Part shown: in pieces, positions 11,437 to 23,031 of the stretch
Numbering within the stretch: the first letter of the stretch is position 1
Layout of the letters: every line of letters starts with the position of its first letter
NCBI RefSeq assembly: GCF_003576645.1
Contig: NC_044918.1
Coordinates: forward strand, 22,004,452-22,068,451
DNA length: 64,000 nt
Direction of reading: 5' to 3'
DNA from: Ipomoea triloba
Lineage: Eukaryota > Streptophyta > Magnoliopsida > Solanales > Convolvulaceae
The notes under the pieces: model-generated
Told to the model about the DNA's origin: nothing
The model's database searches: none
The model's input: the letters and a program-made list of their open reading frames with translations, nothing else
Made by a program: the position numbers and the translations under genes

Positions 11437-12180
11437 GGTCAATAAGTCGTTCACACTAGAAGTCAAACTTGTAACCTTGTAAATTTATTTTAATTTTTGT
11501 TCAATTTTTGTTCCATAAATTTTTAATTACATCAAATTTGATTTTCTACTTAAAAATTGATTAATTGAGACACTAGCTATATCACAGTCTTTTGGCGATC
11601 AAAATAAAATTAAATATTTAATGAGAAGTCTTCAAATTAATTAAGCCTTCACGTTTTAAGTAATAATTTGCCAGTTATCTGGTACACAATTATTTTCATC
11701 TAATATAGCAAAAGTTTTTGTTAATTTTTTTTTTCTTTACCCTATACATATCTCCATACATTGTAATATTGTATGCATGGATATGTAATTTTATTTTGAT
11801 CGCCATACATACATACACTGATTTTTGCATTTGGACAAATTTTCTATTGTTAGTGTTGTTCCTGAAAGGTTGAATCGCCAACTCCAAAGGTTCCAGTAAC
11901 TCAGCTAAACACAAAAGCTAGACTTTTACTTAATGCGCACAAGAAACCTATCACTTTCAGAATTTTCTCTGGTGAGACTCGATCTCAAATTATTATTCAC
12001 AAACTTCATTTCTATGACCAACTGAACTGTCCATGTAATTTCTCATTCCAACTCAATGTTGAAATATTATTTATTTATTTCTCATTTTTATTTTGTATGT
12101 GAATTAAATACTCCGTAATAAAATAATACTTCTAATTTATTTCTCCCCTCTAAAATACTTCTAGGGGGTAGGGGTAGCGA
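11437..12180. other. Gene-free stretch
   Basis: AT-rich sequence after the CACTA element. Only chance reading frames are present, and I see nothing else I can support. Confidence 0.5.
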
Positions 12181-12273
12181 TATGATTATGGGGACAGCGG
12201 CGGGAAACATATGGCAAGGAAACGTGCGACGAACTGATACGGCTTGTGAGAAGGTGGGGACCACATGGAGAGT

Positions 12274-12399
12274 ACGTGGCGCCTGGTGTTTTGGGTTGGG
12301 TCTTTCAAAGTATCTTTTTAGGACAAGAAGATTATTGAGATTTGAGGAAGACGTGTCCACTAAATGGGAATTGAGTACACTTCCCTCATTCTACGTGTC
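12274..12399 (+). promoter_or_regulatory. Cluster of three ABRE-type ACGT motifs without an adjacent gene
   Basis: ACGTGGC at 12274-12280, ACGTGTC at 12351-12357 and ACGTGTC at 12393-12399 all match the canonical ABRE form and share one orientation. They lie in a GC-richer island (about 12170-12400) in an AT-rich surrounding. No coding region follows within several kilobases on either strand, so this may be the relic of a lost or moved promoter, or chance. Confidence 0.35.
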
Positions 12400-12424
12400 A
12401 AATTTCATCTCTCTTTTTATTTAA

Positions 12425-13304
12425 TCCTTAAAATGTTTATTTTTTCTTTTTCTTTTTTTTTCCTAATCGACCAAATATGAAATATCTAGGACTGTGGGAG
12501 GTTTTGCTCATTGTTATGAGATTTCTCGTACAGGAATTAGGTGGGAACGGTGCTTTAAAGTCGGTAGGAATTCATGCCGTTATACTTTTCTTCAACAGCC
12601 GTAATGTGCTGGACCACATCTAATTTGTTGATAGTCTTACACTATAGCCTCATATAATTCAATGTGTAGTTTAGCATCTACTAAAGTATATGATGGGCTC
12701 ATGGTATCCTGAGAGTATTTTATTTGGAAGATCTAAGATCAAGGGAAGTTAGTTTTGACCTAAACAAATAAAAGTGCATATTTTACTGTGGACCATGGTC
12801 AATGTAGTAGAATGGATCATAAAGTAAAAAGACGTCGTATCATTTTAATTACACTTTATTTTTATTTGACAATAATATTCTGTCTTGTAGTTTCATTCGA
12901 GCAAAGGGGACTAATGCAGGTATTTAGGGCGGTTGTTACTGATTTGCTGGCCATGTCCATTTGGACCGCCAACCGGGTGTTAGGAAGGGGGAGAGTCTAT
13001 AGAAAACTAAACATTTAAGATACAATAATAGGCATAGAAGTTGGTCCCCTACTAACAAGGATGCATCTTATAACTTGACACTTAATTGGTGTTGCAGATT
13101 TTGTAGGATGACACTTGTTTGACAGCTTCTCAGTCTCTCAAATGCTCGTTATTTGGCCGCATGGTTTCAAGTAGTGGTCGATTTGACCCCCATAAAACGT
13201 GGTCGGTTTGGACCCTCTTAGAAACTGGTTGGTCCTTGACCTCAATGGTCGGCCTAAGCAGTTGGTCTTTAGTCTAAGCGATCAGCCTTCAACCTTAGTG
13301 GACA
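12425..13304. other. Gene-free stretch
   Basis: No coding region recognised. GGACCATGG near 12791 belongs to the recurrent repeat-end word seen elsewhere in the window. Confidence 0.45.
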
Positions 13305-13445
13305 AATTTCTTATAGAGGTAGATGAAATTTCCATGGAGCTGGTCGGATTTCTTGTAGGAGTGGCTGAATTTTTTAGGGAGGTGATTAGATTTTCTATAG
13401 AGGTGGTCAGAATTCTCGCGAGGGTGGTTGAAATTCTTGCCCTAG
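13305..13445. repeat. Degenerate minisatellite, about 21-22 bp unit
   Basis: Six to seven imperfect copies of a unit like AATTTCTTATAGAGGTGGTCG follow one another. They create an open frame of 101 codons (13199-13504) with repetitive FL-x-x-VxE words, which I treat as a by-product of the repeat and not a gene. Confidence 0.6.
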
Positions 13446-13879
13446 CTGAATATTGCACTTATAGTTGTAGTATTTTTCCCTTAGCTAAGTTTTTTTCCCA
13501 ATGAGATTTTCTTAGTCTAAGATATTTATTTTTTAACGAGGCAATCGGCATAGTCTATGCCCTCTATGCTCAACTCTGACTTAGGGGGCTCACCATGGAT
13601 TACTCGGTTTAGCGGTTGCGTCCAAAAGAACCACCACTCGAATGGTCACACCCATTCAAGGATGTGTTGTCAAGGATTAAACTAGCCCGAGAGAGAGGAG
13701 GACTTGATAATTTTCCAATAAGCTACTAAATGAGGAGCAAACTAGTCGGAAAGATACTTTTCAAAGAGGAGTAACTTGTCGGAAGAAGACTTGGCTTTTA
13801 AAGTCGGAGAATTAGAATATTCTTAAAATACTTTCCTAAGACATCGATTTTACGAAATCTCAAGAAAGTGACGACTAGA

Positions 13880-14171
13880 TGATGGATGGTGTACTAGGGC
13901 TTATGGTCCACGATTCAGCACGAGAAGGAATGAGAAACTTGGGCCTATCCGTAGTACAATAAGGATTGAGCTTATTATTCATAATGTAATAAGGATTAAG
14001 CTCATTATTCATAATGTAGTAGGATTAGGCTCCATATTACCAATTTAACAAGGACTCTCAATATGAGGCAGTTTAGGATTTCTATTCCTTGTACGGCTCC
14101 TAGCCCCCAAAATTTTAACTATACGGTAGTGCTTGCCAGCCGTTGACTGCCTAAAAGTCATAAAACCAACA
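13880..14171 (-). mobile_element. LTR fragment related to the solo LTR at 19622-20105
   Basis: The stretch starts TGATGGATGGTGTACTAGG and ends GTCATAAAACCAACA. In reverse complement its ends match the ends of the solo LTR at 19622-20105 (TGTTGGTTTTATGA at one side, CCATCA at the other). It is shorter and has no target duplication, so it is a deleted copy in opposite orientation. Confidence 0.55.
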
Positions 14172-14807
14172 ATTATTTTTACTCATTTACCCACATTTCT
14201 ATTCTTTATTTAAACAATCACCATAATTTTGTTGTTAAATTTTAGTTTTTCATTCTTGATTACTCAGAGTATCCTCATTAGTATGGTTTTTTGGTAGTTT
14301 TTTGCAAGCTAAATAGAATTTAGTAAGGAAGAGAAAAATAAAGAATAAATTGGAAAATCAAAGAGTAAAGAAAACTATGAGACAAAAAAAGAGGGAAATT
14401 GCATTATTTACACACCCCGCTAGGTGCGCCTACGAAGTTAGATTTTAATGTTTTTTCTTTCCTTTTGGGCTCCACAAAAAATCCTACTTCGTGCAAATAA
14501 AATTTCCTCTCTCTTCCACTTCACAATCTCTCCCCTCCAACAAAACCCAAAAAACAACTAATGTAGTTTTTAAATTAGGGGTACGTATAATTACCGAAAA
14601 ATCAATTAAACCGATTATCGATAGTTGAATAGAACAAAATTTTCAATTTTTAGTTAGTTAATGATTATTAGTTTTAATCGATAAATTCATGGTAAAAAAA
14701 TTTCAGTTATTCGGTGAATCAGTTATGGACGTTTTAAACCCGCGGTTACTGAATAACTGATAATGTGTGTGTGTGTGTGAGTGAGAACACAAACCAATGA
14801 AATAATG
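14172..14807. other. Gene-free stretch with a GT microsatellite
   Basis: Contains a (GT)n tract at about 14765-14778. CACACCCCGCTAGGTG at about 14412 recurs at 25441, probably part of a dispersed repeat. No gene seen. Confidence 0.45.
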
Positions 14808-15198
14808 AATAAGTCATGTTAAATTCCTTTCATTAACATAAGTGGTGCTAAAAGTTAATAATGCATATAGAGAAACTTGAGAACTTCATCTGGCTTATCT
14901 GAGTTAATGGATTGAGCTTAGAAGGCATGTTCTGCCCTTCTTCTGAAGGGGAAAACACTTTCTAAGAGCCATTTTTATCCAGTGAAGAAACATTGAAGCA
15001 AATGCCACCTATGTATTCAAATACTACGAATTCTCCAACTCTTAACTATGATTTTGCACAAAAAAGTCCCAACCCGTTTCAAAATAAAGCTTCCCTTGAC
15101 TGCCATGTCCAATCCCCGCATCCCATCTCCCATTTGCAGTGAATAATCTTGTTATTTGTAACAACTTATCCCCTTCAAGCTTTTCACATACCAATGAC
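14808..15198 (-). pseudogene. B3 DNA-binding domain gene fragment, copy 1
   Basis: On the minus strand the translation gives GKLYFETGWDFFVQNHS and then, after a one-base shift, LRVGEFVVFEYIGGICFNVS, the C-terminal half of a plant B3 domain (GW..F and the GEFVVF strand are diagnostic). The stretch is 391 bp and is repeated at 18729-19119 with about 90% identity by eye. The frameshift at about 15042-15046 is at the same place in both copies. Further stops occur nearer the 5' side. It ends exactly where a CACTA terminus begins at 15199. Confidence 0.6.
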
Positions 15199-17400
15199 CA
15201 CTACAAGAAAAATCGCGAAACAGCAAAATTTCGTTGTGAATCACGTTTTGCGACAAAATTCGTTCCGTCATCTATCAGCTTGTTGTATTTTTGTTTGCGA
15301 TGGAATAATTCCGTTGCAAAATAAGGTGATACAATAAGGTGTCGCAAATTTGCGACATAATGATTTCCGTCGTAAATTGAAACGACGGAATTATTTTCCG
15401 TCGCGATTCCGTTGCATTTAGTGCAACAACTATTCCGTGGCAAAACTTATATTCTGTCTTGATTCCGTTGCAATTTTTAATTATGTTTTTTAAAATTTAT
15501 TGAAAATTATTGTTTTCAAATTATAATTTTAGCTTTTAAAATATTAATATAAAACTATATACTAAAACACTATTAATTTTAAAATATAACATAATTCTAA
15601 AATATTATCAATCCACGTTAAGTAATAATAATCAACAAGTCTAAACAATTCAAGTCAACACAATCAATTCAAGTCTAAACAATTCAAGTCAACATCAAAT
15701 TCTTAGTTAATAGTAGCCTTTAAATTTTCAATTTCATTTTGTACATTTGCAGAAGAATATTAAGGTACATTCTCATGACAAAAAATACATGAATATCCTC
15801 CTTGACCTTTGTGAAACTTTCATTTTGATTTTCTTCGAAAGTTCTGAATATCACCATTGCTTGAGTTGAAGTTGTGTCATGAGTACTTTCTACCTGCTGT
15901 TTTTGTTTAAATTGCACTAGACCTTAAAAGTGATCACAAATAGAACAAAAAGAAGTAGAATGAGAGTCAATGAGATAATCTAAGAGGTTATCTTAAAAAT
16001 GATCACAAGCTTGGCCACTAGCTCATACAGAATAATATTTTGTCAAAGAGCAGAAAACTTCAGTTAATCTTGAATGCCACAATAAACAAAAGAACTTATA
16101 GAAAATAGGGAAGAAAATTGTACGACTTTTATCTCTGGAGTCCCTCTAATTGAGCTGCAATTCCCAACTACAGTTATATCCTTCCCTAATGGCAGGAGTT
16201 TTTCTTCGTGTAGCATCCCAACCTTTGCACCAAAAATTGCACGAATGCTATGAACTAAGAAAATTCAATTATAATTGAAAAATCAAACTAACAAACCATA
16301 AGCCCATTAATACTTACAGGGTACTGATGATTTAAGCTTTAATTATTTTAAATTCAATTTTTGAACATTTAAACTACATATTAAGAGCCAAAGACACTTC
16401 CACATAGATGATGGGAGTGGGTTCGAGGCTCAGTGGAGGCAACTGTTGACTCTTTATGTTTCAGTGTCAAAGACTACATTGTAAAGTTAGTAATAAAAAA
16501 AAAAAAACTATATTGGTCAAAGTAAGATTACATTGACTCCGGAAGGCATTGTATCTATCCAACCAATAGAATAACTACAGACTTGTGGAACAGTTCTATT
16601 TCCTATAGAGCAATGTAGATGTGTCAATGTCAATTTGTCCTAATAAAAAGATATTAGAAAGTATTAAGTAATAGTTAGCTTGCTATCAATCCAAAGTAGT
16701 AGTAAATTGCCTAGAGCTGATAAAACAATTCATATTGAGCTTTTGTGTGTAATGATATTTATAACACAAACACTAAATGAACTGGATAATGGAGAGGCTA
16801 TTAATGTGTATCAGAAGTGTAAACATCTTTCAAATTTGGAATTGCTTGCTCAAAAGCAGCCATTTTTCCAGCTTCATAGTTATCAACAAGAAGCTGGTGA
16901 TGGTGGCAACTTTAAGATTTTAATTCAGTGGACTCAAACACACATACATACAATAGCTAACACACCAAAAAGCAGCATCTTCAAAGTAAACATCACTTGG
17001 ATAAATTTTTACAACTTTACCAAGCATATTTTTTTAACTTAACACGCATAATTTTTGGACATAGCATTTTCCAGTAAACAAATAAACATAAGCAATTAAA
17101 CAAAGCATTAAGCATACTTTCTGGAAATTTAAAAAAAAAAAAAAATTAAAAAAACACAAGTGCACCTGAATTTCTATAAAGACAGATAGATCCTTTAATT
17201 TATTTCTATAGACTACAAGTAAAAGTTAAAGAATTTTAACCTCCACATATCATGGAAGCTGTTGCATGGGTTAACAGTTCGATCAGCATCCACCGACATG
17301 AATGTCTGAATTTCCCCTTCAGAGAATTTAGATCTCACTGCTAAGTTAGTGCAGAGGCACTGAAAAGATAAAAAGGTAATGCTATTGGTATATTGCAAAG
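15199..17400. mobile_element. CACTA element fragment, left end only
   Basis: CACTACAAGAAAAATCGCG at 15199 is a CACTA-type terminus. It is followed by a subterminal zone rich in TTCCGTCGCAAA, TTTGCGAC and CGTTGCAA words in both directions (15210-15480). A minus-strand frame at 15720-15917 (FEENQNESFTKVKEDI) resembles the coiled C-terminal part of CACTA-associated proteins. It interrupts B3 copy 1, since copy 2 continues past the same point without it. I found no matching right terminus, so the far side is deleted; the end given is only where supported content stops. Confidence 0.6.
17241..17359 (-). pseudogene. Isolated exon of an ABCC (MRP-type) transporter gene
   Basis: The minus-strand translation reads CLCTNLAVRSKFSEGEI then QTFMSVDADRTVNPCNSFHDMW, which fits the start of the first membrane domain of plant ABCC transporters (GEI.TFMSVDADR..N...SFHD.W). 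The exon keeps an acceptor (TTTTCAG) and a GT donor, but no neighbouring exons of the gene are visible. It lies about 2 kb inside a broken CACTA element, so capture by the transposon is likely; a decayed local gene is the alternative. Confidence 0.65.
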
Positions 17401-18728
17401 TAATTTTATTGTATGTAAAAATTAAGATATGGAAACATTTGAGTCGTGAAAAGTTGAGATGAGAAAATTATACAAAACTATAAACTAGATCTCTCCTGTA
17501 ATATAAAATTGATCAAAAAAAAAAAAAAAGATTCACCTTACGATAAATGAGAGTCATGATACTGGATCTTAGCTAGCTTTAACTTAAGTTTGTAAAGAAG
17601 AAAAGTGTACAGTAGCACCACAAAAAGCAGACTTGTAAGGTACATTTAGAACCACAAAACTTGGCCACTGAAGTACTGCACAAACAACATTTATATACAG
17701 TACAGTGCTTAAATTAGAGCGATGAAACATAATCACCAAACAACAAACATTTGAAATAAATAACAAAAAAATCAAAATAAATAACAACAATTTGAAATAA
17801 CAAAAAATTTGAAATAAATAAATAAATATTCAAACTATTAGTGGCGTGTGGGGTCGTCGGCGGGGAAGTCATGACTTGGTGGTGTGATGGAGTTTGGGAC
17901 ATCATTTAGTGGTGAATTTTCTTCGGAATTAGCAACTACGGATGCTTGAGACATCAACCTTTTACTCCTCTATCTTGCATTACGTTGCAACATTTTGTGC
18001 TTAAATTCCAAAGAGAAGAATAGAGAGTCAAAACATCAGTATATATGTATTATACTTGTCATTTCATTTCATGTATTCTTCTTCTTAATTAGCCTTTTAT
18101 GGTGACAGTAAATGGACTTCTTCAAAGACTTGAAAACTTACCATATAAGGAGATATGCTATGGAGATGATATGGCTTCATTAATGTTGAAAATTGCAGAC
18201 TTGATGTAGCTTTACGTGTTGGAGTGGGGTTTACTTAACATCTTCGCTAATGTTTTCAACTTATGTTTTTAGGTATGGAGTAGAGCCTTATCTTGTGAGC
18301 GCGATAGTATGTCGTGTAGCGACATTCCTTTCCTTTTTGGGCTAGTTTGATGTTCCTTTGAGACTATGTTTTGACATTTGGGCTATAATAATCTTAGTTT
18401 CTGGATTTATGTTGTTCAAGATTGACTTTGTAGACTCTTGTCTTAGCATTTAGGTTATATTAGCATGACCTAAATGTGGCATAGCACCCCTTCGTAGATT
18501 GAATTCGCTTCCACTTTTGTTTAGTAAAGTTGTTGATCTTTCAACTATTTTCTATACCTTTTATGGCGTTAATTATGTCATAGAATTGGGAGTGTTACAC
18601 TTTGTTCCAGGGAAGATGTATTCACCTTACGTTCTCTTTTTCCTACCAAAAATCAATCGATACAAACTTCATTCAACTGTATTTTATTCCAATAAGACAT
18701 GGTGCGCAAAGAGTAATGCTAACTAATT
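17401..18728. other. No gene recognised
   Basis: AT-rich DNA with short open frames on both strands that show no family motif. It may be the inner part of the broken CACTA element or flanking DNA; no boundary could be seen. Confidence 0.4.
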
Positions 18729-19134
18729 AATAAGTCATGTTAAATTCCTTTCATTAACATAAGTGGTGCTAAAAGTTAATAACGCATATCAGAAAAACTC
18801 GAGAACTTCATCTTGGCTTATCTAAGTTAATGGATTGAGCTGAGAAGCCATGTTCTGTCATTCTTATGACTGGAAAACACTTTCTCAGAGCCATTTTTAT
18901 CCAGTAAAGAAACATTGAAGCAAATGCCACCTATGTATTCAAATACTACGAATTCTCCAACTCTTACCCATGATTATGCACAAAAACTTCCCAACCCTTC
19001 TCAAAGTAAAGCTTCCCTTGGCTGTCATGTCCAATCCCCACATCCAATCTCTCTTTTGCAGTGACTAATGTTGTTGTTTGTAATAACTTATCCCCTTCAA
19101 GCTTTTCCATACCAATGACATCACAGTCATCTAG
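18729..19134 (-). pseudogene. B3 DNA-binding domain gene fragment, copy 2
   Basis: This copy keeps more of the exon: after an acceptor-like CACTAG the minus strand reads VIGMEKLEGDKLLQTTTL, then VTAKERLDVGIGHDSQGKLY, FEKGWEVFVHNHG, a frameshift at about 18965, and VRVGEFVVFEYIGGICFNVS. The order fits a B3 domain. The shared frameshift with copy 1 means that the sequence was already broken before duplication, or that a functional reading needs a splicing event I cannot see. Confidence 0.6.
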
Positions 19135-19621
19135 TGTCAAAAATAAAAATAAAAGGCATGAATATTAACTAAAGAACGGTGGTGAGGTTACTTTTGGAAC
19201 TGAGTAAAGAGAAGATAGTTGAGATTTGAGAAGAAGAAGACATGGAATGGCAGAAATGTCCCTTATTTAAACAATCAACATATAATAAAAGGCTAATTAA
19301 GAAGAAGAATACATGAAATGATAAGAATGTCCCTCATTTTGATAGTAAACTGACACAAAATTAGACGGACGACCAAAAGTGGCACTTTCACAATGTGGTT
19401 GCAATATGACAAAATTAATTATGGTGGACTGAAAATGGAAATACCCTAATAAAAGTATGAAAAAAGGAATTAATTAACTCTTAATACACACCATGGGAAT
19501 AAAAAATGTAAATTCAATAACTAACTGTTTTGTGCATATCATCATATCTAAAGCATTTTGATCAATCACTCATAGTCTCATACTAAATTCTGTCCTACTG
19601 TACAGGAGAAAGCATGAGACA
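19135..19621. other. No gene recognised
   Basis: Probably former intron and upstream DNA of B3 copy 2. No motif was recognised. Confidence 0.4.
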
Positions 19622-20105
19622 TGTTGGTTTTATGATTTGCGGGTAGTCAAAGGCAGGCCAACACTACCTGTTGGAATAGCGAAAATATAGGAAATATGTT
19701 GGAAAATATAACGAGAGAATATAGGTATTGTATTGCTCTGAATTGCCTCTCCTTTCTCCGTGTGTAGAGGGTATATTTATACATATTTTGGGCCTAAAGC
19801 CCTACAAGGAATAAGAATCCTGGACCGTCCCATATTGGAGTCCTGGTTACATTATAACTAATAAGCCCTAATCTTAGTAATATTACAAGTGCTAAGTCCA
19901 ATCCTAATCGAACTCTTCTGTAGCTTTGTGGGCTTTCTTGATCCAATTGCTTTCTTGGGCCGGTCCATGTGTAGTCCAGACCTAATGTATTATCCATCAT
20001 TCAGTCCCCCACTTTCTTGAGACTTTGTGGATACGAAGTCTCTAGAAAATATACTTGCTCTCTTGGACCAGTACATGTAGCCCAGGCCTAGTGTATTATC
20101 CATCA
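19622..20105. mobile_element. Solo LTR with 5-bp target duplication
   Basis: The 484-bp stretch begins TGTTGGTTTTATGA and ends TTATCCATCA, i.e. TG...CA. It is flanked by AGACA at 19617-19621 and 20106-20110, a perfect 5-bp TSD. A TATA-like GGTATATTTATACAT lies inside at about 19769. Internal repeats of CCAGGCCTAGTGTATTATCC type are present. No internal domain is found next to it, so it arose by LTR-LTR recombination. Related ends occur at 13880-14171 and 43841-44309. Confidence 0.85.
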
Positions 20106-20683
20106 AGACAAAAGGAATTAGAAGCAGCACCAAATGGCAGATAGAAGAGGGTATGGTCCTTTTAAAAGAAGCTGCCAGGCTAGGCTTTAGCAAACCCTAA
20201 CGAATTGAATTTAGGCTGCTGAAAGTATAGGGAAATTGCATGAGTGAAGAATGTTTGGGGTTCTATGTGGGAGGTAAGTTTAAGTCAAATATTCTACAGT
20301 AAACATATTACTAAAAACTAATGATTCTGTGAAGGAGAAGGTTTGGGGTTCTGCAGTTACTGATTTGTAGTTGACTGAGTGCTGAACACTACTGATTTAT
20401 CAAAGTTTGTTAATATCACCTACAGTTATTCCACAAATGTGATTAGATACATCATATGCTTATATCATCAATCTCTGTTACACTTTGCATTAACACCAAA
20501 TATAGATCCCCGAGCCCTCAAATTTGCACAAAATGCTCAGAAACGCTTTCCTACTGACTTATTAGTTATTAAATGTTGCAACCTCTTACCATTCAATTTC
20601 GAATAAATCAACAATAATATCCAACTATATATTTTTCCTGTCAATCCAAATTATGTCTCATATAATTATTGCCATCTATAAAT
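20106..20683. other. No gene recognised
   Basis: AT-rich DNA with chance frames only. Confidence 0.4.
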
Positions 20684-21032
20684 TACCTTAAACTGTACAA
20701 AGAAATCGCGATCATAAATAATGATCCCTTCCAAAATCCTTTGAGTCTAGCCACATCCCTGAAATTGGAAAAATATTTACAAGAACCTGGATGCAAAGAA
20801 AACCAAACAGTAAACATACTATACAAATAAGAAAAGAAAAACAAAAATCAAAATGCAATTGAACCCATGCAAATTCTAGATCTCCAGAGAAAAGCATGAA
20901 AATGAAGATCGAGAAAGAAGAAAATAAAACTCCGATCCTCTAGAGATGGAGAAGATATAAGGTCAAATCTTACCGATTTTTAGTGGCATTGGGTTAGTTC
21001 AAAGATTAGAGAGATGTAGGGAGTTTGAGAGG
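20684..21032. repeat. About 345-bp direct repeat, copy 1
   Basis: Nearly the same sequence stands at 23960-24304 (shared words include AAAGAAATCGCGATCATAAA and CGATCCTCTAGAGATGGAG). The pair brackets the B3-like locus. On the minus strand it looks like leader and first-intron sequence of a gene (CT-rich, then an open start), so it may be the duplicated 5' part of B3 genes. Confidence 0.8.
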
Positions 21033-21610
21033 GTGCTTTCCCCGACAGGGTGTGATTTGAACACTGGATCCCAAAATGTTATGCATGGGAGGTGGATCCC
21101 AAAACAGGGTAAAGTGACATCCTTGAGTCCGACTTTGCTTAAAGAAAGTTGGATTAAGGAGTCCATTTTTCGTTTGTGTATATTTTCCGGGGGAGTCTTT
21201 TTTTTTTATTTTTTTGGACTTTGAGTTGTTTTTTTTTTTTTTTTACTTTGAGTTTTGGACTTTGACTTTGAGTTGTTTTTTTTTGGACTTTGAGTTTTTA
21301 ATTATTGATTAGATATGATTATGGATAGAGTTTTTTTTTTTTGCTGTGCATTATTGAAACGAACCGAAAAAGCGAGAATCAATATGATGAAAATAATCAG
21401 TATGGACTCAAACAGTTCTTCTTTTTTTTGCTGTGCATTATTGAAACGAACCGCGAATCAGTATGGACTCAAAGACATGATTAATTATTAATTAATAATG
21501 ATTTTGAATATATTTATAATTATTGATAGATGATTAATAATTTAGTAAGTTAATTAAAAAGATAAAAATTATTAAATAATAATAATGATAAACATAAATT
21601 GATGAAAACT
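21033..21610. other. Low-complexity T-rich stretch
   Basis: Repeated GGACTTTGAGTTGTTTTTTT words at 21218-21300 and a duplicated TTTGCTGTGCATTATTGAAA word (about 21340 and 21426). No gene. Confidence 0.5.
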
Positions 21611-23031
21611 TCATCCGGTATTATTTAAACGGTTAAGTTCACCATACAAATTATCACGAATGTAATATTTAACCGACCACGGATAAATATTTTCAACATG
21701 ACAATTACTAATAACTAACATTTGTATAACATTGTTTGCTACATTGAATAAGATCACATCATCTGTTCGTGCTATTTGAAAATGCGACGTAATTTCTTCC
21801 CCAATGTTCGGTGAACCATACCGGTTGAAAGTTGATTTCAATTTTTCTATGTTCTACTATAATTTTAAGAGGCTCACTGAACACGTCTGCGATACTAAGG
21901 AATCGAGATAATCTCGTAGGTTACAAATGTGAAAAAAAAAATTAGTGAAATAAAGATAATGTTGAAAGAAGTATAAGGTATAATGTATAATGTTACTTAC
22001 CGCGGAACGTGTAGACAATTTAACATAGAGAGAATGCCATGCATTTATTTGATTAAATGAAAAAGATGGTAGTAGAGCGGACCTTGCGTTGACCCGTATT
22101 TGGTCTAGCACAAAATGAAAAAGATGAGTTAATATTTGTAGTAAAATATATAATTTGTATATGATAATTTATTACGAGATGATACCGTTCTCACAAAGAC
22201 GGGAAGTTAAGTATTGGTCCTGACGATTACGTTACACTCCCTTTTTTTTATTGTCGTTGGCGGAGTAGAGAAATGTTTCAAAAGTAAAAAAAATCAATAT
22301 ATCTAAATACAACAACATCTCCAAGATTTAAACCATGATCTGTCATGAAATCAGAAGCTCTGGTAGTGAAGCGCATGTTTTCAAGGGATACTTCTATTCC
22401 GTATGTGGGGGCATGAAGCAAAATTGCGCTTGTTGTTAAATGTTGCATTAAATGTCGATGCATTCAATTTGAAATTTTCTACATCGCAATTATAAAAAGT
22501 GTATAAGAAATAACATCCATAAATATTTGATAAAATTAAAGCAATTAATGCAACAAATACATAGATATAATTACTATTGTTATTTGTGATGTAATTGTAA
22601 TTGAAAACCATGTAATAGTGCATGTAGTAACATCAGGCAAATGTCTTTGGGCACAAGCTTTAAAAGAATAAAAACCATATGAGGATAAATGTAGTTACAA
22701 AAGAAAAATAAATGCAAAATGTGGAAAACTATAAGGATAGCTTACGTGATTGGTAATTAATAACTTGTAAACGAATTAGAATATCTTGAGCATATCGTTC
22801 AACATCCTCGTATTCTTCAAACAACATAGCTTCTGGCACTGTTGTACCTAACATTTTCAAATAATTTATCCAAGACGGAGTTGGAGAACATACATATTGA
22901 TGTTCTATTGAATGTCTTACAGGTGCAAACAATATTTTTCTTCCGACTATGGTTATTGCAAAATAACGGTGTGTCTGATAACCTTGATTATCAACAATGA
23001 AGTCTTTCTTAAAAATTACAAAAATTGCCAT
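21611..23031 (-). CDS. Possible B3-like protein gene, model incomplete
   Basis: Several minus-strand frames in series look like exons of one gene. From 5' to 3': 22729-23031 begins MAIFVIFKKDFIVDNQG with an ATG at 23031 and ends at a GTAAGC donor. A segment at 22280-22460 reads YGIEVSLENMRFTTRASDF then MTDHGLNLGDVVVFRY, like the C-terminal half of a B3 domain. A segment at about 22000-22110 reads LLPSFSFNQINAWHSLYVKL, like a B3 N-terminal half. A segment at 21611-21841 reads ITSHFQIARTDDVILFNV. Two B3-like domains would fit a REM-type factor. I could not join the exons into one frame, so it may be a pseudogene, and the family call rests on pattern only. Confidence 0.35.

Noticed and set aside
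12088..12424. Overlapping frames on both strands as small genes
   Set aside because: They mirror each other over a GC-rich island and have no recognised motif; the regulatory-site reading fits better.
13199..13504. 101-residue protein
   Set aside because: It coincides with a degenerate minisatellite, which explains the repetitive residues.
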